Below, piece by piece: positions 44,380 through 53,986 of a DNA stretch of 64,000 nucleotides. The translations under genes were made by a program, and so were the position numbers. The notes below the pieces were generated by a model. It saw nothing but the letters and a program-made list of their open reading frames with translations. It was not told the origin of the DNA and ran no database searches. The number at the start of each line of letters is the position of its first letter. The first letter of the stretch is position 1. This DNA is from an uncultured Chryseobacterium sp. (GTDB taxonomy: Bacteria > Bacteroidota > Bacteroidia > Flavobacteriales > Weeksellaceae), in NCBI GenBank assembly GCA_913778275.1, contig CAJYWN010000006.1, positions 37,387 to 101,386 of the forward strand, in the 5' to 3' direction.

Positions 44380-44736
44380 ATGAAGTTACCTAAAATTATT
44401 TTCGGCATTTCCGTATTGCTGCTTCTTGTGTATATTCTTGTGCTTTCAGTGCAGTTTTCTTCCGTACAGGAAATTATTCCCATTCACTATTCCGGAGACG
44501 GAGCAGACGGTTTTGGAAGCAAGAACTTTTTATGGCTTGAAGTTGGCCTTAATATGTTGCTATTATGCCTTTTAGCACTGCCTATATTCTTTCCTGAAAA
44601 AATGTTTGGAAAAAACGGCGGTTATTTAGAGTCTTCTGCTGAAACAGCAATAAAAAACCGACAGGTATTTTTGTCGGTTCTATCTGTGGTCGTTACAGTA
44701 ATTTTTTGTGGTCTTTCGCTGAAAGAAATTATTTAG
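44380..44736 (+). CDS. Small DUF1648-like membrane protein
   Basis: The 118-residue protein has three hydrophobic helices (LPKIIFGISVLLLLVYILVL, WLEVGLNMLLLCLLALPIFF, VFLSVLSVVVTVIFCGL). A loop, IPIHYSGDGADGFGSKN, matches the IPxHxxxxGxxD motif of DUF1648 proteins. Function is unknown. Its end overlaps the convergent thioesterase gene by eight bases. Confidence 0.7.
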   Translation: MKLPKIIFGISVLLLLVYILVLSVQFSSVQEIIPIHYSGDGADGFGSKNFLWLEVGLNMLLLCLLALPIFFPEKMFGKNGGYLESSAETAIKNRQVFLSVLSVVVTVIFCGLSLKEII

Positions 44737-45253
44737 GTTCTTCCCCGAAAAGCTTTTTAAGTTCAATCGATTCAGAAGGTTTCATTCTCCCGGAAAGGAT
44801 GAGTGAAAGCTCTTTTCTTCTCAGTGCTGCAGCGTATCTTTCTTTTTCGAGATCGGTTTCGGGTTCCATTTCAGGGATCGGGATAGGCCTGTTGAATTCA
44901 TCAACCGCAACAAAAGTATAAATCCCTTTGTTAGTCTGTATTTTTTTATGATTAATAGGATCGTCCAGCCATACGTCCACATAAATTTCCATTGAGGTGG
45001 AAAATGCCCTGGAAACTTTGGATTCCATTACAACAATACCTCCTTCGGGAATCGGGTGGTCAAATGAAACATGGTTCACGGAAGCTGTTACTACTCTTCT
45101 CTCGCAGTGCCTTGTTGCTGATATAGAGGCACATCTGTCCATTCTTGCCAATAGCTCGCCTCCGAAAAGATTCCTCAGCTGATTGGTATCATTGGGGAGC
45201 ACGATATTCGTCATTACCGTCAGTGATTCTGACGCCTTCTTTATTTTTGCCAT
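44729..45253 (-). CDS. Acyl-CoA thioesterase (hotdog fold, YciA-like)
   Basis: The 174-residue protein contains LPNDTNQLRNLFGGELLARM (a BFIT/YciA hotdog opening), the active-site region NHVSFDHPIPEGGIV, and a second strand block IYVDVWLDD. Such enzymes hydrolyse medium- to long-chain acyl-CoA. The C-terminal 40 residues are highly charged and extend beyond the basic fold. It overlaps the upstream HU-like gene by 13 bases. Confidence 0.88.
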   Translation of the reverse strand: MAKIKKASESLTVMTNIVLPNDTNQLRNLFGGELLARMDRCASISATRHCERRVVTASVNHVSFDHPIPEGGIVVMESKVSRAFSTSMEIYVDVWLDDPINHKKIQTNKGIYTFVAVDEFNRPIPIPEMEPETDLEKERYAAALRRKELSLILSGRMKPSESIELKKLFGEEPK

Positions 45254-46014
45254 TTCTTCTTAGTATAGTTTGTAGGAGCCGGACTGTTTACCGGCTTTTG
45301 CGCTGCGGGCGGAATATTCTGCTTTGCCACAGTATCTTTTTTCAGGGTATCTGATGGTATTACCTGCGGATTAATCTTGTATGCTTTTGCCGTATCTTTT
45401 TCAATCCTATGGGTTCTGGTTTGCACAGAAGGGGTGATTTTGCTGAAAGACTTTTCGCCGAAAAGCAGCTCCTGCTGGGTATACGCTACATACAGAATTC
45501 CTAAGACAGGAATGATGATAAGAAAAATCCAAAGAATTGATTTATTGAAACGGTAATCTTTTCCAGAATTTCCGGCTACAGCTTTTTGAGACTCGTTATT
45601 ATGAATATCTGAAAGTTTAATTTCTTCAAGGCCGTAAAAATCGGGATGATCCGACTGGAGCCTGTTTCCTTTGAAATGCGTTTCGCCTTCTTCAATGTAA
45701 ATGGTACCAAGCCCCTGAATCTCCAGCATCTGATCTGCCTGCAGTTTCTTTTTCCAGAAATCGGTCTGGATCTGCAGATCTGTTTTGGACGCTTCTAATG
45801 TCATTTGTTTATGACTGGCAATAAAAGCAGCAAGCTCATTAGATTTCACTTTATAATCCGGATTATATACAATTTTACTGGCAGGAGGAAGGATGCTCCC
45901 GTTTTCGGAATTGATAATAGCCTTGGAGTTTTCAAGCGAAAACACCCCAAAATCAGGAACCTTAACGGTTCCGAATTGTTTCAAATATTCTAAAATGTAA
46001 GCTGAAATATTCAT
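45241..46014 (-). CDS. HU-CCDC81-type N-terminal domain protein with a transmembrane segment
   Basis: Residues 1-60 (ISAYILEYLKQFGTVKVPDF, then GVFSLEN) resemble the HU-like domain found in HU-CCDC81 proteins. A second similar half follows (LQADQMLEIQGLGTIYIEEG). A transmembrane helix lies at ILWIFLIIIPVLGILYVAYT, and a proline- and threonine-rich tail ends the 257-residue protein. In Bacteroidota such proteins link the cytoplasm to the envelope. The exact function is unknown. Confidence 0.75.
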   Translation of the reverse strand: MNISAYILEYLKQFGTVKVPDFGVFSLENSKAIINSENGSILPPASKIVYNPDYKVKSNELAAFIASHKQMTLEASKTDLQIQTDFWKKKLQADQMLEIQGLGTIYIEEGETHFKGNRLQSDHPDFYGLEEIKLSDIHNNESQKAVAGNSGKDYRFNKSILWIFLIIIPVLGILYVAYTQQELLFGEKSFSKITPSVQTRTHRIEKDTAKAYKINPQVIPSDTLKKDTVAKQNIPPAAQKPVNSPAPTNYTKKKWQK

Positions 46015-46135
46015 TTGGCAGCAAATTTATGACTTTTTCATGACTTTTTGTTATATAAGAATTTTTCAATATTAAGTTTAAATATGCATTTTTAACCAGA
46101 AATCTTTCCTTGATGGTGAGGCGACACCTAAAATA

Positions 46136-46198
46136 AGCTTTGGCTAAAGCCAATCGATGGTTTACTTTTTCTAAAGCAGGCTAAAGCCCGCTCCTATT
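46136..46198. repeat. Dispersed double-palindrome repeat, family D, copy 2
   Basis: CTTTGGCTAAAGCCAA and AGGCTAAAGCCCGCTCCTAT sit in the same order as at 23223-23294, and in reverse at 56258-56316. Each half is a short hairpin. Confidence 0.65.
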
Positions 46199-46270
46199 GA
46201 TGAATGTTCAGGCTAAAATATGAACAGCTGACTGCTACCATAGCCGCGATTGAAGCAATTGTCTGAGCTC

Positions 46271-46323
46271 ATTTCTTTATCATCTGCGGCGCGGCGGAGC
46301 CGCGCCGCAGATGATAAAGAAAT
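46271..46323. repeat. Perfect 25-bp inverted repeat with a 3-base loop
   Basis: The left arm (46271-46295) begins ATTTCTTTATCATCTGCGG and ends GCGCGGC. The right arm (46299-46323) is its exact reverse complement around the loop GGA. The GC-rich core stands out from the flanks, and no U-tract follows in either direction. Confidence 0.9.
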
Positions 46324-46387
46324 AGCGAGTGCGGAAAGCGCGAAAAAGCTCCTGAAAAAAAATAATTACTGAAAAGCTTTAATAAAA

Positions 46388-46407
46388 AAGGCCGCCGGAG
46401 CAGCCTT
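46388..46407 (-). terminator. Terminator downstream of the TonB receptor gene
   Basis: On the - strand AAGGCTGC and GCGGCCTT form an 8-bp stem (one G-U) closing a UCCG tetraloop, followed by TTTTTTATT. It lies 50 bases after the TonB receptor stop at 46458. Confidence 0.75.
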
Positions 46408-46457
46408 AAAAATCTAACTTTACTTTTTACTATAATTATTTCAATATAGTCTGTTGG

Positions 46458-48563
46458 TTACTGTATTTTCCAGCTGATGCCGAACATAAAATTGGTTCCG
46501 GCCTGTGAAAAATAATAGGGTTCTCCGTCCCATACCGCACCGTTGTTCACATATTTCCTGTTAAAAACATTGTTAACAAGAAGCTTAAGGGCGATGTCGT
46601 TGTTTTTGATTTTGAATTGGTATTGTGCATTAAAATCAGTCAGGAAATAATCGTTCAGTTGGAGATTTTTGTCTTCCGAATTGTCGAGATACTGTTTTCC
46701 TACATATTGATTGATCAAGGCAAACTGGAAATTTTTATTTGGGTTGAATTTCACGGTAAGATTTGCGATGACGTCCGGAGAAAAAGAAATCTGCGTGTTT
46801 CCGAGATTCTGAACGCCGTTTTCATTTTCCACTTTGAAATCTAAATTCCTGTTGTTGCTGAAACTCACATTACCGTTAAGTTCCCATTGCTTTGAAAGTT
46901 TAGCCAACGCACCTAATTCTATCCCGCTTCGGAAACTTTTCCCGGAATTGGTTCTGATGAAGGCTCCTACATTATTCAGCTCACCATTCAAAACAAGCTG
47001 ATTCACATAATACATGTAATAAATATTGGCGGTGAAAGACAGGGCTCCAAACTGTCTTTCAAGACCAGCTTCAAAATCGTGGAGTTTCTCTGCTTTGACA
47101 TCATTGTTTGCCAGAAGGTCGTCGCGGTTCGGTTCGCGGTGGGCATGTGCGTAGGAAATAAAGATTTTCCCGTTGCTGATCTTGTAATTGATTCCCGCTT
47201 TTGGATTGAAGAACAGCCAGTTTTTATCGAGATTGGCACCTTCATCATCTCCGGATGTAATGATTTTCGTATCGTAATCTACATTTCTCAACTGAAGATC
47301 CCAAAAAAACTCGAAATCATTTACCTTTACCAATGCTTTTGCAAAACCTGCCATTTCATTTTTCACGGAGCGGTTTCTGTAGTATTCGTATTGATCAATC
47401 TGAGGAACGAAAACTCCTGTTACATTTCCGAAGTGTCTTCCGTAATACTGATTGGCCACTGCCCCAAAGTTCAAATCTACGAGACCCAGTTTTCCGTAAA
47501 GCGTTGAGACAATTCCGTAGAAATCGTTATTCAGCCATTTTTTTCTGATAAAGTCCGAATATTCTTCACCTCCAATATCAGGTAAGTTATATCTGGCGAA
47601 TGGATCACCCTGCTTATAATTTTCATAATAGCCTTTTCCTTTGGTGTAATGTACGGTCGTTTCCAGATTCCATTTATCATTAAACTTCTGCTCCCAAAGC
47701 AACTGGTAATGGTTTTGTCGGTAATTATCGGTTTCGTTATCGTAAAAGCTTACAATATTCTCCCAGTTGGCATCGTAAATTGCTCCTGAATAGTTGAATT
47801 TCGGATCGGTTTCCCAGGTTTTTCGGTCGATTCCGTTCCAGGCTTGATAGGTTTTCTCTTTTCCGCCGAAGGCCATCAACCGGATTCTGGTATTTCCTTC
47901 CTCATATAAAGCCGTGAAATTATAAGAATGCAGCTTTGAAAAAGCTCTGTCGATATACCCGTCCGAATTGATGTGCGTATATCTACCCATTACCGACAGT
48001 CGGTTACCCCAGAATTTTCCGGATCCGATTTCCGCAGAATATTTGTAGGTGTCGAATGATCCGTAGCTGCCGTCTGTTTTTACATAAAACTTTTCTTCAG
48101 GATCTTTTAAAAGAATATTTACACTCGCTCCGAATGCTGCGGCCCCGTTGTTGGAAGTTCCAACTCCTCTCTGAATTAAAATCTGTGAAGCCGAACTTGT
48201 AAGATCCGGAACATTGACGAAGAAGGTACCCTGACTTTCGGAATCATTATAAGGAACACCGTTCATCATAACATTAATCGCGCTTCCCGAAACACCTCTG
48301 ATTCTAAAACCCGTATATCCTACTCCATTTCCTGCGTCTGACGTCGATACAACGGAAGTCTGGTTTTTTAAAAGAATCGGAAGATCCTGCCCGAGATTTC
48401 TGCTGTCCAGGTCTTTCTGAACATTAATGATCTCTTTGGCAACAGGAAGTCTTTTGGTGAAATTAACGGCTTCAATTTCCTTTATTTTCAAGGAATCGGT
48501 GTTTTGTGCCTGGATAAAGGCGACCGAGCCTATGGTGAGGCCTAAAAAAAATAATCCTTTCAT
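46458..48563 (-). CDS. TonB-dependent outer-membrane receptor, probable thiamine/thiamine-phosphate importer
   Basis: The 701-residue protein has a signal peptide (ends near QAQN), a plug domain (VINVQKDLDSRNLGQDLPIL, SGSAINVMMNGVPYNDS, ILIQRGVGTSNNGAAAFGAS) and a long beta-barrel ending in the aromatic residue pattern NFMFGISWKIQ. The leader carries a TPP riboswitch. This links the receptor to thiamine uptake, as in the thiamine-regulated receptors known in Bacteroidota. No inner-membrane PnuT-type transporter gene is nearby. Confidence 0.88.
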   Translation of the reverse strand: MKGLFFLGLTIGSVAFIQAQNTDSLKIKEIEAVNFTKRLPVAKEIINVQKDLDSRNLGQDLPILLKNQTSVVSTSDAGNGVGYTGFRIRGVSGSAINVMMNGVPYNDSESQGTFFVNVPDLTSSASQILIQRGVGTSNNGAAAFGASVNILLKDPEEKFYVKTDGSYGSFDTYKYSAEIGSGKFWGNRLSVMGRYTHINSDGYIDRAFSKLHSYNFTALYEEGNTRIRLMAFGGKEKTYQAWNGIDRKTWETDPKFNYSGAIYDANWENIVSFYDNETDNYRQNHYQLLWEQKFNDKWNLETTVHYTKGKGYYENYKQGDPFARYNLPDIGGEEYSDFIRKKWLNNDFYGIVSTLYGKLGLVDLNFGAVANQYYGRHFGNVTGVFVPQIDQYEYYRNRSVKNEMAGFAKALVKVNDFEFFWDLQLRNVDYDTKIITSGDDEGANLDKNWLFFNPKAGINYKISNGKIFISYAHAHREPNRDDLLANNDVKAEKLHDFEAGLERQFGALSFTANIYYMYYVNQLVLNGELNNVGAFIRTNSGKSFRSGIELGALAKLSKQWELNGNVSFSNNRNLDFKVENENGVQNLGNTQISFSPDVIANLTVKFNPNKNFQFALINQYVGKQYLDNSEDKNLQLNDYFLTDFNAQYQFKIKNNDIALKLLVNNVFNRKYVNNGAVWDGEPYYFSQAGTNFMFGISWKIQ

Positions 48564-48602
48564 TCTATAAATTTTAACATTTAATGAATAAAAGGGGCGG
48601 AT

Positions 48603-48672
48603 TAAATGAATGTAACAATTTTATTAATTGAACAGTCTAGCAATAATTGTTACACTGATCATCGGTACATTT
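48603..48672. repeat. Dispersed palindromic repeat, family A, copy 5
   Basis: TGTAACAATTTTATTAATTG, then AACAGTCTAGCAATAATTG and TTACACTGATCATCGG, has the arms of the family. It lies between the TPP aptamer and the receptor gene, within the transcribed leader. The hairpin TGTAACAAT/ATTGTTACA may therefore affect expression. Confidence 0.55.
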
Positions 48673-48748
48673 TAATTTCCCTAAACGGCATTACCCGTTC
48701 CAGGTTCATTGGGTATAATCTCAGCTTATCACAGCACCCCTTTATTTC
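48673..48748 (-). promoter_or_regulatory. TPP riboswitch upstream of the TonB receptor
   Basis: On the - strand the leader reads AAAGGGGTGC, GCTGAGATTATACCC, AATGAACCTGGAACGGGTAA and TGCCG. These are the conserved blocks of the thi-box (GGGGUGC, CUGAGA-UACCC, ACCUGxx-GGxUAAUGCC). A -7-type TAATTTTG lies at 48761-48754 just upstream. The riboswitch should repress the receptor when thiamine pyrophosphate is high. Confidence 0.93.
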
Positions 48749-48850
48749 TGCCGCAAAATTACAAAATAATTATCAGATACACCCCAAAAATTAAAACCGT
48801 CCTTCTTAAAAGAAGTTTAAAACAAAAAAGCCCCGTTTTCCAAAGGGTAA

Positions 48851-49603
48851 TTAATAAGAATTATTATTAGAATCGATGTAATAATAATTTTTTCCATCTT
48901 TTGAAACATCAAACATTTTACCGAGTTTCCAGCTGAAATTGCGTTTGATATCACTATATTCAAATGGAATGATTACTCTGTTGTGGACATCTATAACGCC
49001 AAACCTATTATTTTTTGAAGCAACAATCATCGGATTGGCAACATCATCGCCTTCCAGAATGAAGAGATATTCATACTGAGGATAGATCTGAAACTGCCTG
49101 TAATCCGCAGGGTCCTTAAAGGTAGCTTTTTCAATGATCCCGTAAAAGCCATTTAAAACATAAGCCTGATACAGCTGCTGAACATATTCTTTATGAACAC
49201 ATTTTCCCAGATCTTCCTGGCGGAAACGGTACACCCTTTTCCCTTTTCTGTCTACCCTGTAAGATATTTCATCTTTTTCTACGGTTGCATATTCTGCCGT
49301 ACCGAATTTCCGCAGCTTTTCGTTCGGTGAATTAAGAAGGCTGCAGTCTTCATAGAAAAAGACAGCAATATGGTATTCCGGCTGAATGATAAACTTACCT
49401 TTCTGATTGACATACCCGAAATTACCGTCTTTTTTCTTTGGAATCAGAAGCGGAAGATCCTGATTGACAACAGGTAAAATATCGTTTTGTCTAACAATTG
49501 CCGCCTTCTTTTTGACAGGTGCTTTCTTACGAGATGATTTTTGCGGGAAAACTGCAACCGAAATCAATACAGCCAGAACCAGAATTATTTTTTTTAAACC
49601 CAT
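48851..49603 (-). CDS. Exported WG-repeat protein
   Basis: The 250-residue protein begins with a signal peptide (MGLKKIILVLAVLISVAVFP) and a lysine-rich linker. WG-type repeats follow: GNFGYVNQKGKFIIQPEYH near residue 60 and NRFGVIDVHNRVIIPFEYSD near residue 210, with a less clear one between. WG proteins form beta-propeller-like folds and act as binding modules. No partner is evident. It diverges from aconitase. Confidence 0.8.
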   Translation of the reverse strand: MGLKKIILVLAVLISVAVFPQKSSRKKAPVKKKAAIVRQNDILPVVNQDLPLLIPKKKDGNFGYVNQKGKFIIQPEYHIAVFFYEDCSLLNSPNEKLRKFGTAEYATVEKDEISYRVDRKGKRVYRFRQEDLGKCVHKEYVQQLYQAYVLNGFYGIIEKATFKDPADYRQFQIYPQYEYLFILEGDDVANPMIVASKNNRFGVIDVHNRVIIPFEYSDIKRNFSWKLGKMFDVSKDGKNYYYIDSNNNSY

Positions 49604-49749
49604 ATTACCTGCAAAAATACAAGGAAAATAGAAATTATAAAACTCATATTTATAAAGAATCTAAATAATATAGCTCCCATAAAATATTAAAATTTCGTAA
49701 TTTTGGGAACATTTATAATTGTTTGATAATTTTAAAACATTTTTGAGAT

Positions 49750-52017
49750 ATGACATTTGATATCGATATGATCAAAAAAGTGTATGAGCGTTACCCTGAA
49801 AGGATTGCAGCAGCAAGACAGGCCGTGGGAAAACCTCTTACATTATCAGAAAAAATATTATACACTCACCTTTGGGAAGGAAATGCTACACAGGCGTATG
49901 AGAGAGGAAATTCTTATGTAGATTTTGCACCGGACAGAGTAGCAATGCAGGATGCAACCGCACAGATGGCGCTGTTGCAGTTTATGCAGGCAGGTAAAGC
50001 GAAAGTAGCTGTTCCTTCAACAGCACACGCAGATCACCTTATCCAGGCCAAGGTAGGTGCTGATAAAGATTTACAGGAAGGTATCAATAAAAACTCGGAA
50101 GTTTTCAATTTTTTGAGTTCTGTTTGCGATAAATACGGAATCGGCTTCTGGAAGCCGGGAGCCGGAATCATTCACCAGGTAGTGTTGGAAAACTATGCGT
50201 TCCCTGGCGGTATGATGATCGGTACCGATTCTCACACGGTAAACGCCGGAGGTTTGGGAATGGTTGCCATTGGTGTAGGAGGCGCTGATGCAGTAGACGT
50301 AATGGCAGGTATGGCCTGGGAACTTAAAATGCCTAAGCTGATAGGGGTAAAACTTACCGGAAAAATGTCCGGATGGACTTCCGCAAAAGATGTTATCCTT
50401 AAAGTTGCAGGGATCCTTACCGTAAAAGGTGGTACAGGATGCATCGTAGAATATTTCGGTGAAGGAGCAGAGTCTCTGTCCGCAACCGGAAAAGGAACGA
50501 TCTGTAACATGGGTGCTGAAATCGGTGCTACAACTTCTACCTTCGGATATGATGATTCCATGAGAAGATATCTTGCTTCTACAGGAAGACAGGATGTGGT
50601 GGATGCAGCCGATCAAATTGCAGAACACTTAACAGGTGATGCTGAAGTATATGCAAACCCTGAACAATATTTTGACCAGTTAATAGAAATCAACCTTTCT
50701 GAACTTACCCCTCACTTGAATGGGCCTTTCACTCCGGATTTGGCAACACCTGTTTCTGAATTCAGAGCAAAAGCGGAAGCTAACGGATGGCCTTTAGAAG
50801 TAGAATGGGCTTTGATCGGATCTTGTACCAACTCTTCTTATGAAGATTTATCAAGAGCTGCTTCCATCGTGGAAGATGCCGTTGCTAAAGGGGTGAAGCC
50901 TAAAGCAATTTTAGGGATCAACCCAGGTTCTGAACAGGTAAAATATACCGCTGAAAGAGACGGATTCCTTGATTCTTTCAGAAAATTTGAAAACGCAAGA
51001 ATTTTTACCAATGCCTGCGGACCATGTATCGGACAATGGGATAGAGAAGGTGCTGAAAAAGGAGAGAAAAACTCAATCATTCACTCTTTCAACAGAAACT
51101 TCGCGAAAAGAGCAGATGGTAACCCGAATACACACGCATTCGTAGCTTCTCCTGAAATGGTTGCTGCGGTTGCGATTTCCGGAAGATTAGATTTTAACCC
51201 GATTACAGATACTTTAACCAACGAAGCTGGTGAGCAGATTAAATTAGACGAGCCAAAAGGTTCCGAATTGCCATCAAAAGGTTTCGCTGTGGAAGACAAC
51301 GGATACCAAGCTCCATCTGAAGACGGTTCTCACGTTGTGGTCAACGTAAGCCCTACTTCAGACAGACTTCAATTGTTGGAAGAGTTCCCGGCTTGGGATG
51401 GTAAAAACATCTCTGGTGCTAAAGTTTTGATCAAGGCATTCGGAAAATGTACAACCGACCACATCTCTATGGCAGGACCATGGTTAAAATACAGAGGCCA
51501 CCTGGATAACATTTCCAATAACATGCTGATCGGAGCGGTAAACGCTTATAATATGGAAACCAACAAGGTGAAAAACCAGCTTACCGGAGAATACGGTGAA
51601 GTGCCTGCTGTACAGAGAGCATATAAAGCTGCAGGAATTCCTTCAATTGTTGTGGGTGACCAGAATTACGGGGAAGGTTCTTCAAGAGAGCATGCTGCGA
51701 TGGAACCAAGACACCTTGGCGTAAAAGCAGTATTGGTTAAATCATTCGCAAGAATCCATGAAACCAACCTTAAAAAACAAGGGATGTTAGGATTAACATT
51801 TGCTAATGAAGCCGATTATGACAAAATTCAGGAAGATGATACGGTTAATTTCCTTGATCTTGAGCAATTTGCTCCCGGGAAACAGCTTACTTTAGAATTC
51901 GTTCACGCAGACGGAACAAAAGACATCATCATGGCAAACCATACCTACAACGATCAGCAGATCGATTGGTTTAAGGCTGGTTCTGCACTTAATCTGATTA
52001 AGCAACAAGAAAATTAA
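49750..52017 (+). CDS. Aconitate hydratase (mitochondrial-type)
   Basis: The 755-residue TCA-cycle enzyme interconverts citrate and isocitrate. The 4Fe-4S ligands are Cys359 in [10 protein letters not shown] and Cys423 and Cys426 in ACGPCIGQW. Substrate-binding segments [14 protein letters not shown] and [20 protein letters not shown] are intact. The swivel domain follows at the C-terminus, as in AcnA-like and mitochondrial aconitases. A TAATTTTG box at 49698-49705 is a candidate -7 element. Confidence 0.95.
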   Translation: MTFDIDMIKKVYERYPERIAAARQAVGKPLTLSEKILYTHLWEGNATQAYERGNSYVDFAPDRVAMQDATAQMALLQFMQAGKAKVAVPSTAHADHLIQAKVGADKDLQEGINKNSEVFNFLSSVCDKYGIGFWKPGAGIIHQVVLENYAFPGGMMIGTDSHTVNAGGLGMVAIGVGGADAVDVMAGMAWELKMPKLIGVKLTGKMSGWTSAKDVILKVAGILTVKGGTGCIVEYFGEGAESLSATGKGTICNMGAEIGATTSTFGYDDSMRRYLASTGRQDVVDAADQIAEHLTGDAEVYANPEQYFDQLIEINLSELTPHLNGPFTPDLATPVSEFRAKAEANGWPLEVEWALIGSCTNSSYEDLSRAASIVEDAVAKGVKPKAILGINPGSEQVKYTAERDGFLDSFRKFENARIFTNACGPCIGQWDREGAEKGEKNSIIHSFNRNFAKRADGNPNTHAFVASPEMVAAVAISGRLDFNPITDTLTNEAGEQIKLDEPKGSELPSKGFAVEDNGYQAPSEDGSHVVVNVSPTSDRLQLLEEFPAWDGKNISGAKVLIKAFGKCTTDHISMAGPWLKYRGHLDNISNNMLIGAVNAYNMETNKVKNQLTGEYGEVPAVQRAYKAAGIPSIVVGDQNYGEGSSREHAAMEPRHLGVKAVLVKSFARIHETNLKKQGMLGLTFANEADYDKIQEDDTVNFLDLEQFAPGKQLTLEFVHADGTKDIIMANHTYNDQQIDWFKAGSALNLIKQQEN

Positions 52018-52040
52018 TTGTTAGATTTAATTAATAATAG

Positions 52041-52070
52041 AAAAAGCAGCTTCCATTGAAGCTGCTTTTT
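52041..52070. terminator. Strong terminator after aconitase
   Basis: AAAAAGCAGCTTC and GAAGCTGCTTTTT form a perfect 13-bp stem with a CATT loop and a T-run. It lies exactly between two convergent genes, so it serves both strands. Confidence 0.9.
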
Positions 52071-52753
52071 TACTTGATGCGGTTTAGAAAACTGATCCTA
52101 TAATTCTCTCCTATCGGGATTTCATGTTCCGGATGAATGATGACTTTTTTAGTCCCGACATTTTTGATCTGATTAAGATTAACAATAAACGATTTGTGAA
52201 TCCGTATGAAGGAACTTTCGGGAAGCTGCTGTTCCATTGATTTCAGAGTATCTAAAACGATGAACTCCTGTTCTTCAGTTCTGATATTAACATAATCTCT
52301 GATGCTCTCAATGTATAAAATATCTTCAAAACAAATCCTGTGCTGCCGCCCGGAAGATTTTACAAAAAAATGTTTTTGCTCCTGTCCGGCAAATGAAAAT
52401 CGCTCCCTGGCTTTCTCAACACTTTTCATAAAGCGTTCAAATGAAACGGGTTTTAAGAGATAATCTACAATATGATGTTCATAGCCTTCCAAAGCGTATT
52501 CGGCATAAGCTGTCGTTAAAATATATTTCACCTTATCACCAAGGATTTTCATGAAATTAATTCCGGACAGTTCCGGCATCTGGATATCCAGAAACACAAG
52601 ATCAGCCTCATTGTTCTGAATATATTCCAACGCTTTAATGGGATTTTCAGCGGAAAAGACCAACCCGAGAAAAGGAATTTCACGAATATAATTTTCCAGC
52701 AAAGAGATGGCAAGCGGCTCATCATCAACAATAATACATTTAATGGGTTTCAT
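52070..52753 (-). CDS. LytTR-type response regulator
   Basis: The 227-residue protein has a receiver domain (residues 1-115) with the phospho-acceptor aspartate in LVFLDIQMPELSG, and a LytTR DNA-binding domain (about residues 135-225, with DILYIESIRDYVNIRT and FIRIHKSFIVNLNQI). It is typical of Bacteroidota regulators paired with LytS-like kinases. Its start overlaps the kinase stop by 14 bases, so the pair is co-expressed. Targets may include the neighbouring receptor, which is inference. Confidence 0.93.
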   Translation of the reverse strand: MKPIKCIIVDDEPLAISLLENYIREIPFLGLVFSAENPIKALEYIQNNEADLVFLDIQMPELSGINFMKILGDKVKYILTTAYAEYALEGYEHHIVDYLLKPVSFERFMKSVEKARERFSFAGQEQKHFFVKSSGRQHRICFEDILYIESIRDYVNIRTEEQEFIVLDTLKSMEQQLPESSFIRIHKSFIVNLNQIKNVGTKKVIIHPEHEIPIGENYRISFLNRIK

Positions 52754-53756
52754 CTCTTAAATCAATTTTTAAATCTACTACAAATTCCTGTTCCGAGTCA
52801 TTAATAGTAAGCATATATTGTTGTGGATATAAAATTTCCAGTCTTTTTCTCACATTTTCAATACCAATTCCTGATACCTGATCTTTTATCTTTTCTTTTT
52901 TATAATTTAAAAGACAGAAGTGTACTATCTTATTCTCATCGGAAATTTTCATGTTGAACCCTTTATCGAGGAAATCGCCGTGTTTGAAGGCATTTTCGAC
53001 AAACGGAACTAGAATCATCGGTGATATTTTGAGTTCAGGATAAGCTATGTTTTTATCAAAAATCAATAATTCAGGGTTTCGGATCCTCAGCTTTTCAAGA
53101 GCGGTTAAACTGGTGATATATCCTATTTCTTTATGCAGCGGGATGGTATCTTCCGAAAGGTCTTTTGTGCTGTACCTCAACAGTTCACTTAGCTCTTCAA
53201 TTGCCGGCAAAGCTTTTTCAGAGTTTTGATATACTAGAGAATAAATGTTATTTAGGGTATTAAAAATAAAATGAGGGTTGATCTGTGTTTTTAAAGCCTG
53301 CAGTTCGGCATTTTTCTTTGCTTTTTCCATCTCCGCTTTTTCCATCTCGGCGATGATGAAATATTTGAAGAACCAAAATGCGGTACTGATAAAAATCGTG
53401 GTACTGCTGTAAAATATATTGTCGAAGAAATAATAGCTGAAAGATGTTCCCTCCGGATAATTTCTGATCCCGAAAAAAGCAGGCAGAAACCATTCTTCTA
53501 CTAAATACCGCATCACCACAAACAAACTGATGCTGATAACAAATGCAAAAACGGACTGGTACATTTTATCACTGTGAAAGAAACGGGGAACAATAAAAAA
53601 ATAGTTGATATAAAAGCATGCGAAGCTGATGGCGAAGAAAGTAAGATCAAATACCAGGTTGCTGAAACCGCCGCTTATCCCGGGGAAAACAATGGCTGCC
53701 AGAATATATACAATCCAGAAAAAAATATGCAAATAGGTAAGCTGTTTCAGTTTCAT
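52740..53756 (-). CDS. LytS-like sensor histidine kinase
   Basis: I start at MKLKQLTYLHIFFWIVYI; an upstream frame from 53810 adds 18 atypical residues. Four membrane helices (about residues 5-145) precede a His_kinase domain with the phospho-acceptor in INPHFIFNTLNNIYSLVYQ. An ATPase module with MILVPFVENAFKHGDF and GIGIENVRKRLEILYP follows. It would sense an envelope signal and phosphorylate the LytTR regulator. Confidence 0.92.
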   Translation of the reverse strand: MKLKQLTYLHIFFWIVYILAAIVFPGISGGFSNLVFDLTFFAISFACFYINYFFIVPRFFHSDKMYQSVFAFVISISLFVVMRYLVEEWFLPAFFGIRNYPEGTSFSYYFFDNIFYSSTTIFISTAFWFFKYFIIAEMEKAEMEKAKKNAELQALKTQINPHFIFNTLNNIYSLVYQNSEKALPAIEELSELLRYSTKDLSEDTIPLHKEIGYITSLTALEKLRIRNPELLIFDKNIAYPELKISPMILVPFVENAFKHGDFLDKGFNMKISDENKIVHFCLLNYKKEKIKDQVSGIGIENVRKRLEILYPQQYMLTINDSEQEFVVDLKIDLRDETH

Positions 53757-53986
53757 ATACAAATGTACAGCTAAAGATGAAAGTTTGCTTCCATAATCGA
53801 TAAACATCAATTTTATCCCGATAAAATAATGTAATCGTGCAATATGTGGGTTTGCCTAAAAAAGGTTTCAAAAATTACTTTTAAAGAATAATTTTGAACC
53901 TGCTTTACTTAACAATCTAATATCAATAATCATTTTATGTAACAAAACTGAATTTACTTCGTCTAACCTGATAGTAGAAAAACATT

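Larger units (their letters stand above)
46015..46457. other. Intergenic region with repeats and palindromes
   Basis: No gene is supported here; the only longer open frames are low-complexity and lack a ribosome binding site. The region holds a family D repeat (46136-46198), a 25-bp perfect palindrome (46271-46323) and the terminator of the TonB receptor gene (46388-46407). Confidence 0.55.

Noticed and set aside
45962..46153. A 63-residue - strand frame upstream of the HU-like gene
   Set aside because: It overlaps the true start and a family D repeat, and the composition is unlike a conserved protein.
46271..46323. Intrinsic terminator
   Set aside because: No U-tract follows the stem on either strand, and a better terminator for the nearest gene lies at 46388-46407.
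48606..48794. A + strand frame across the TonB receptor leader
   Set aside because: It is the antisense of a TPP aptamer and a repeat. The RNA motifs explain the sequence better.
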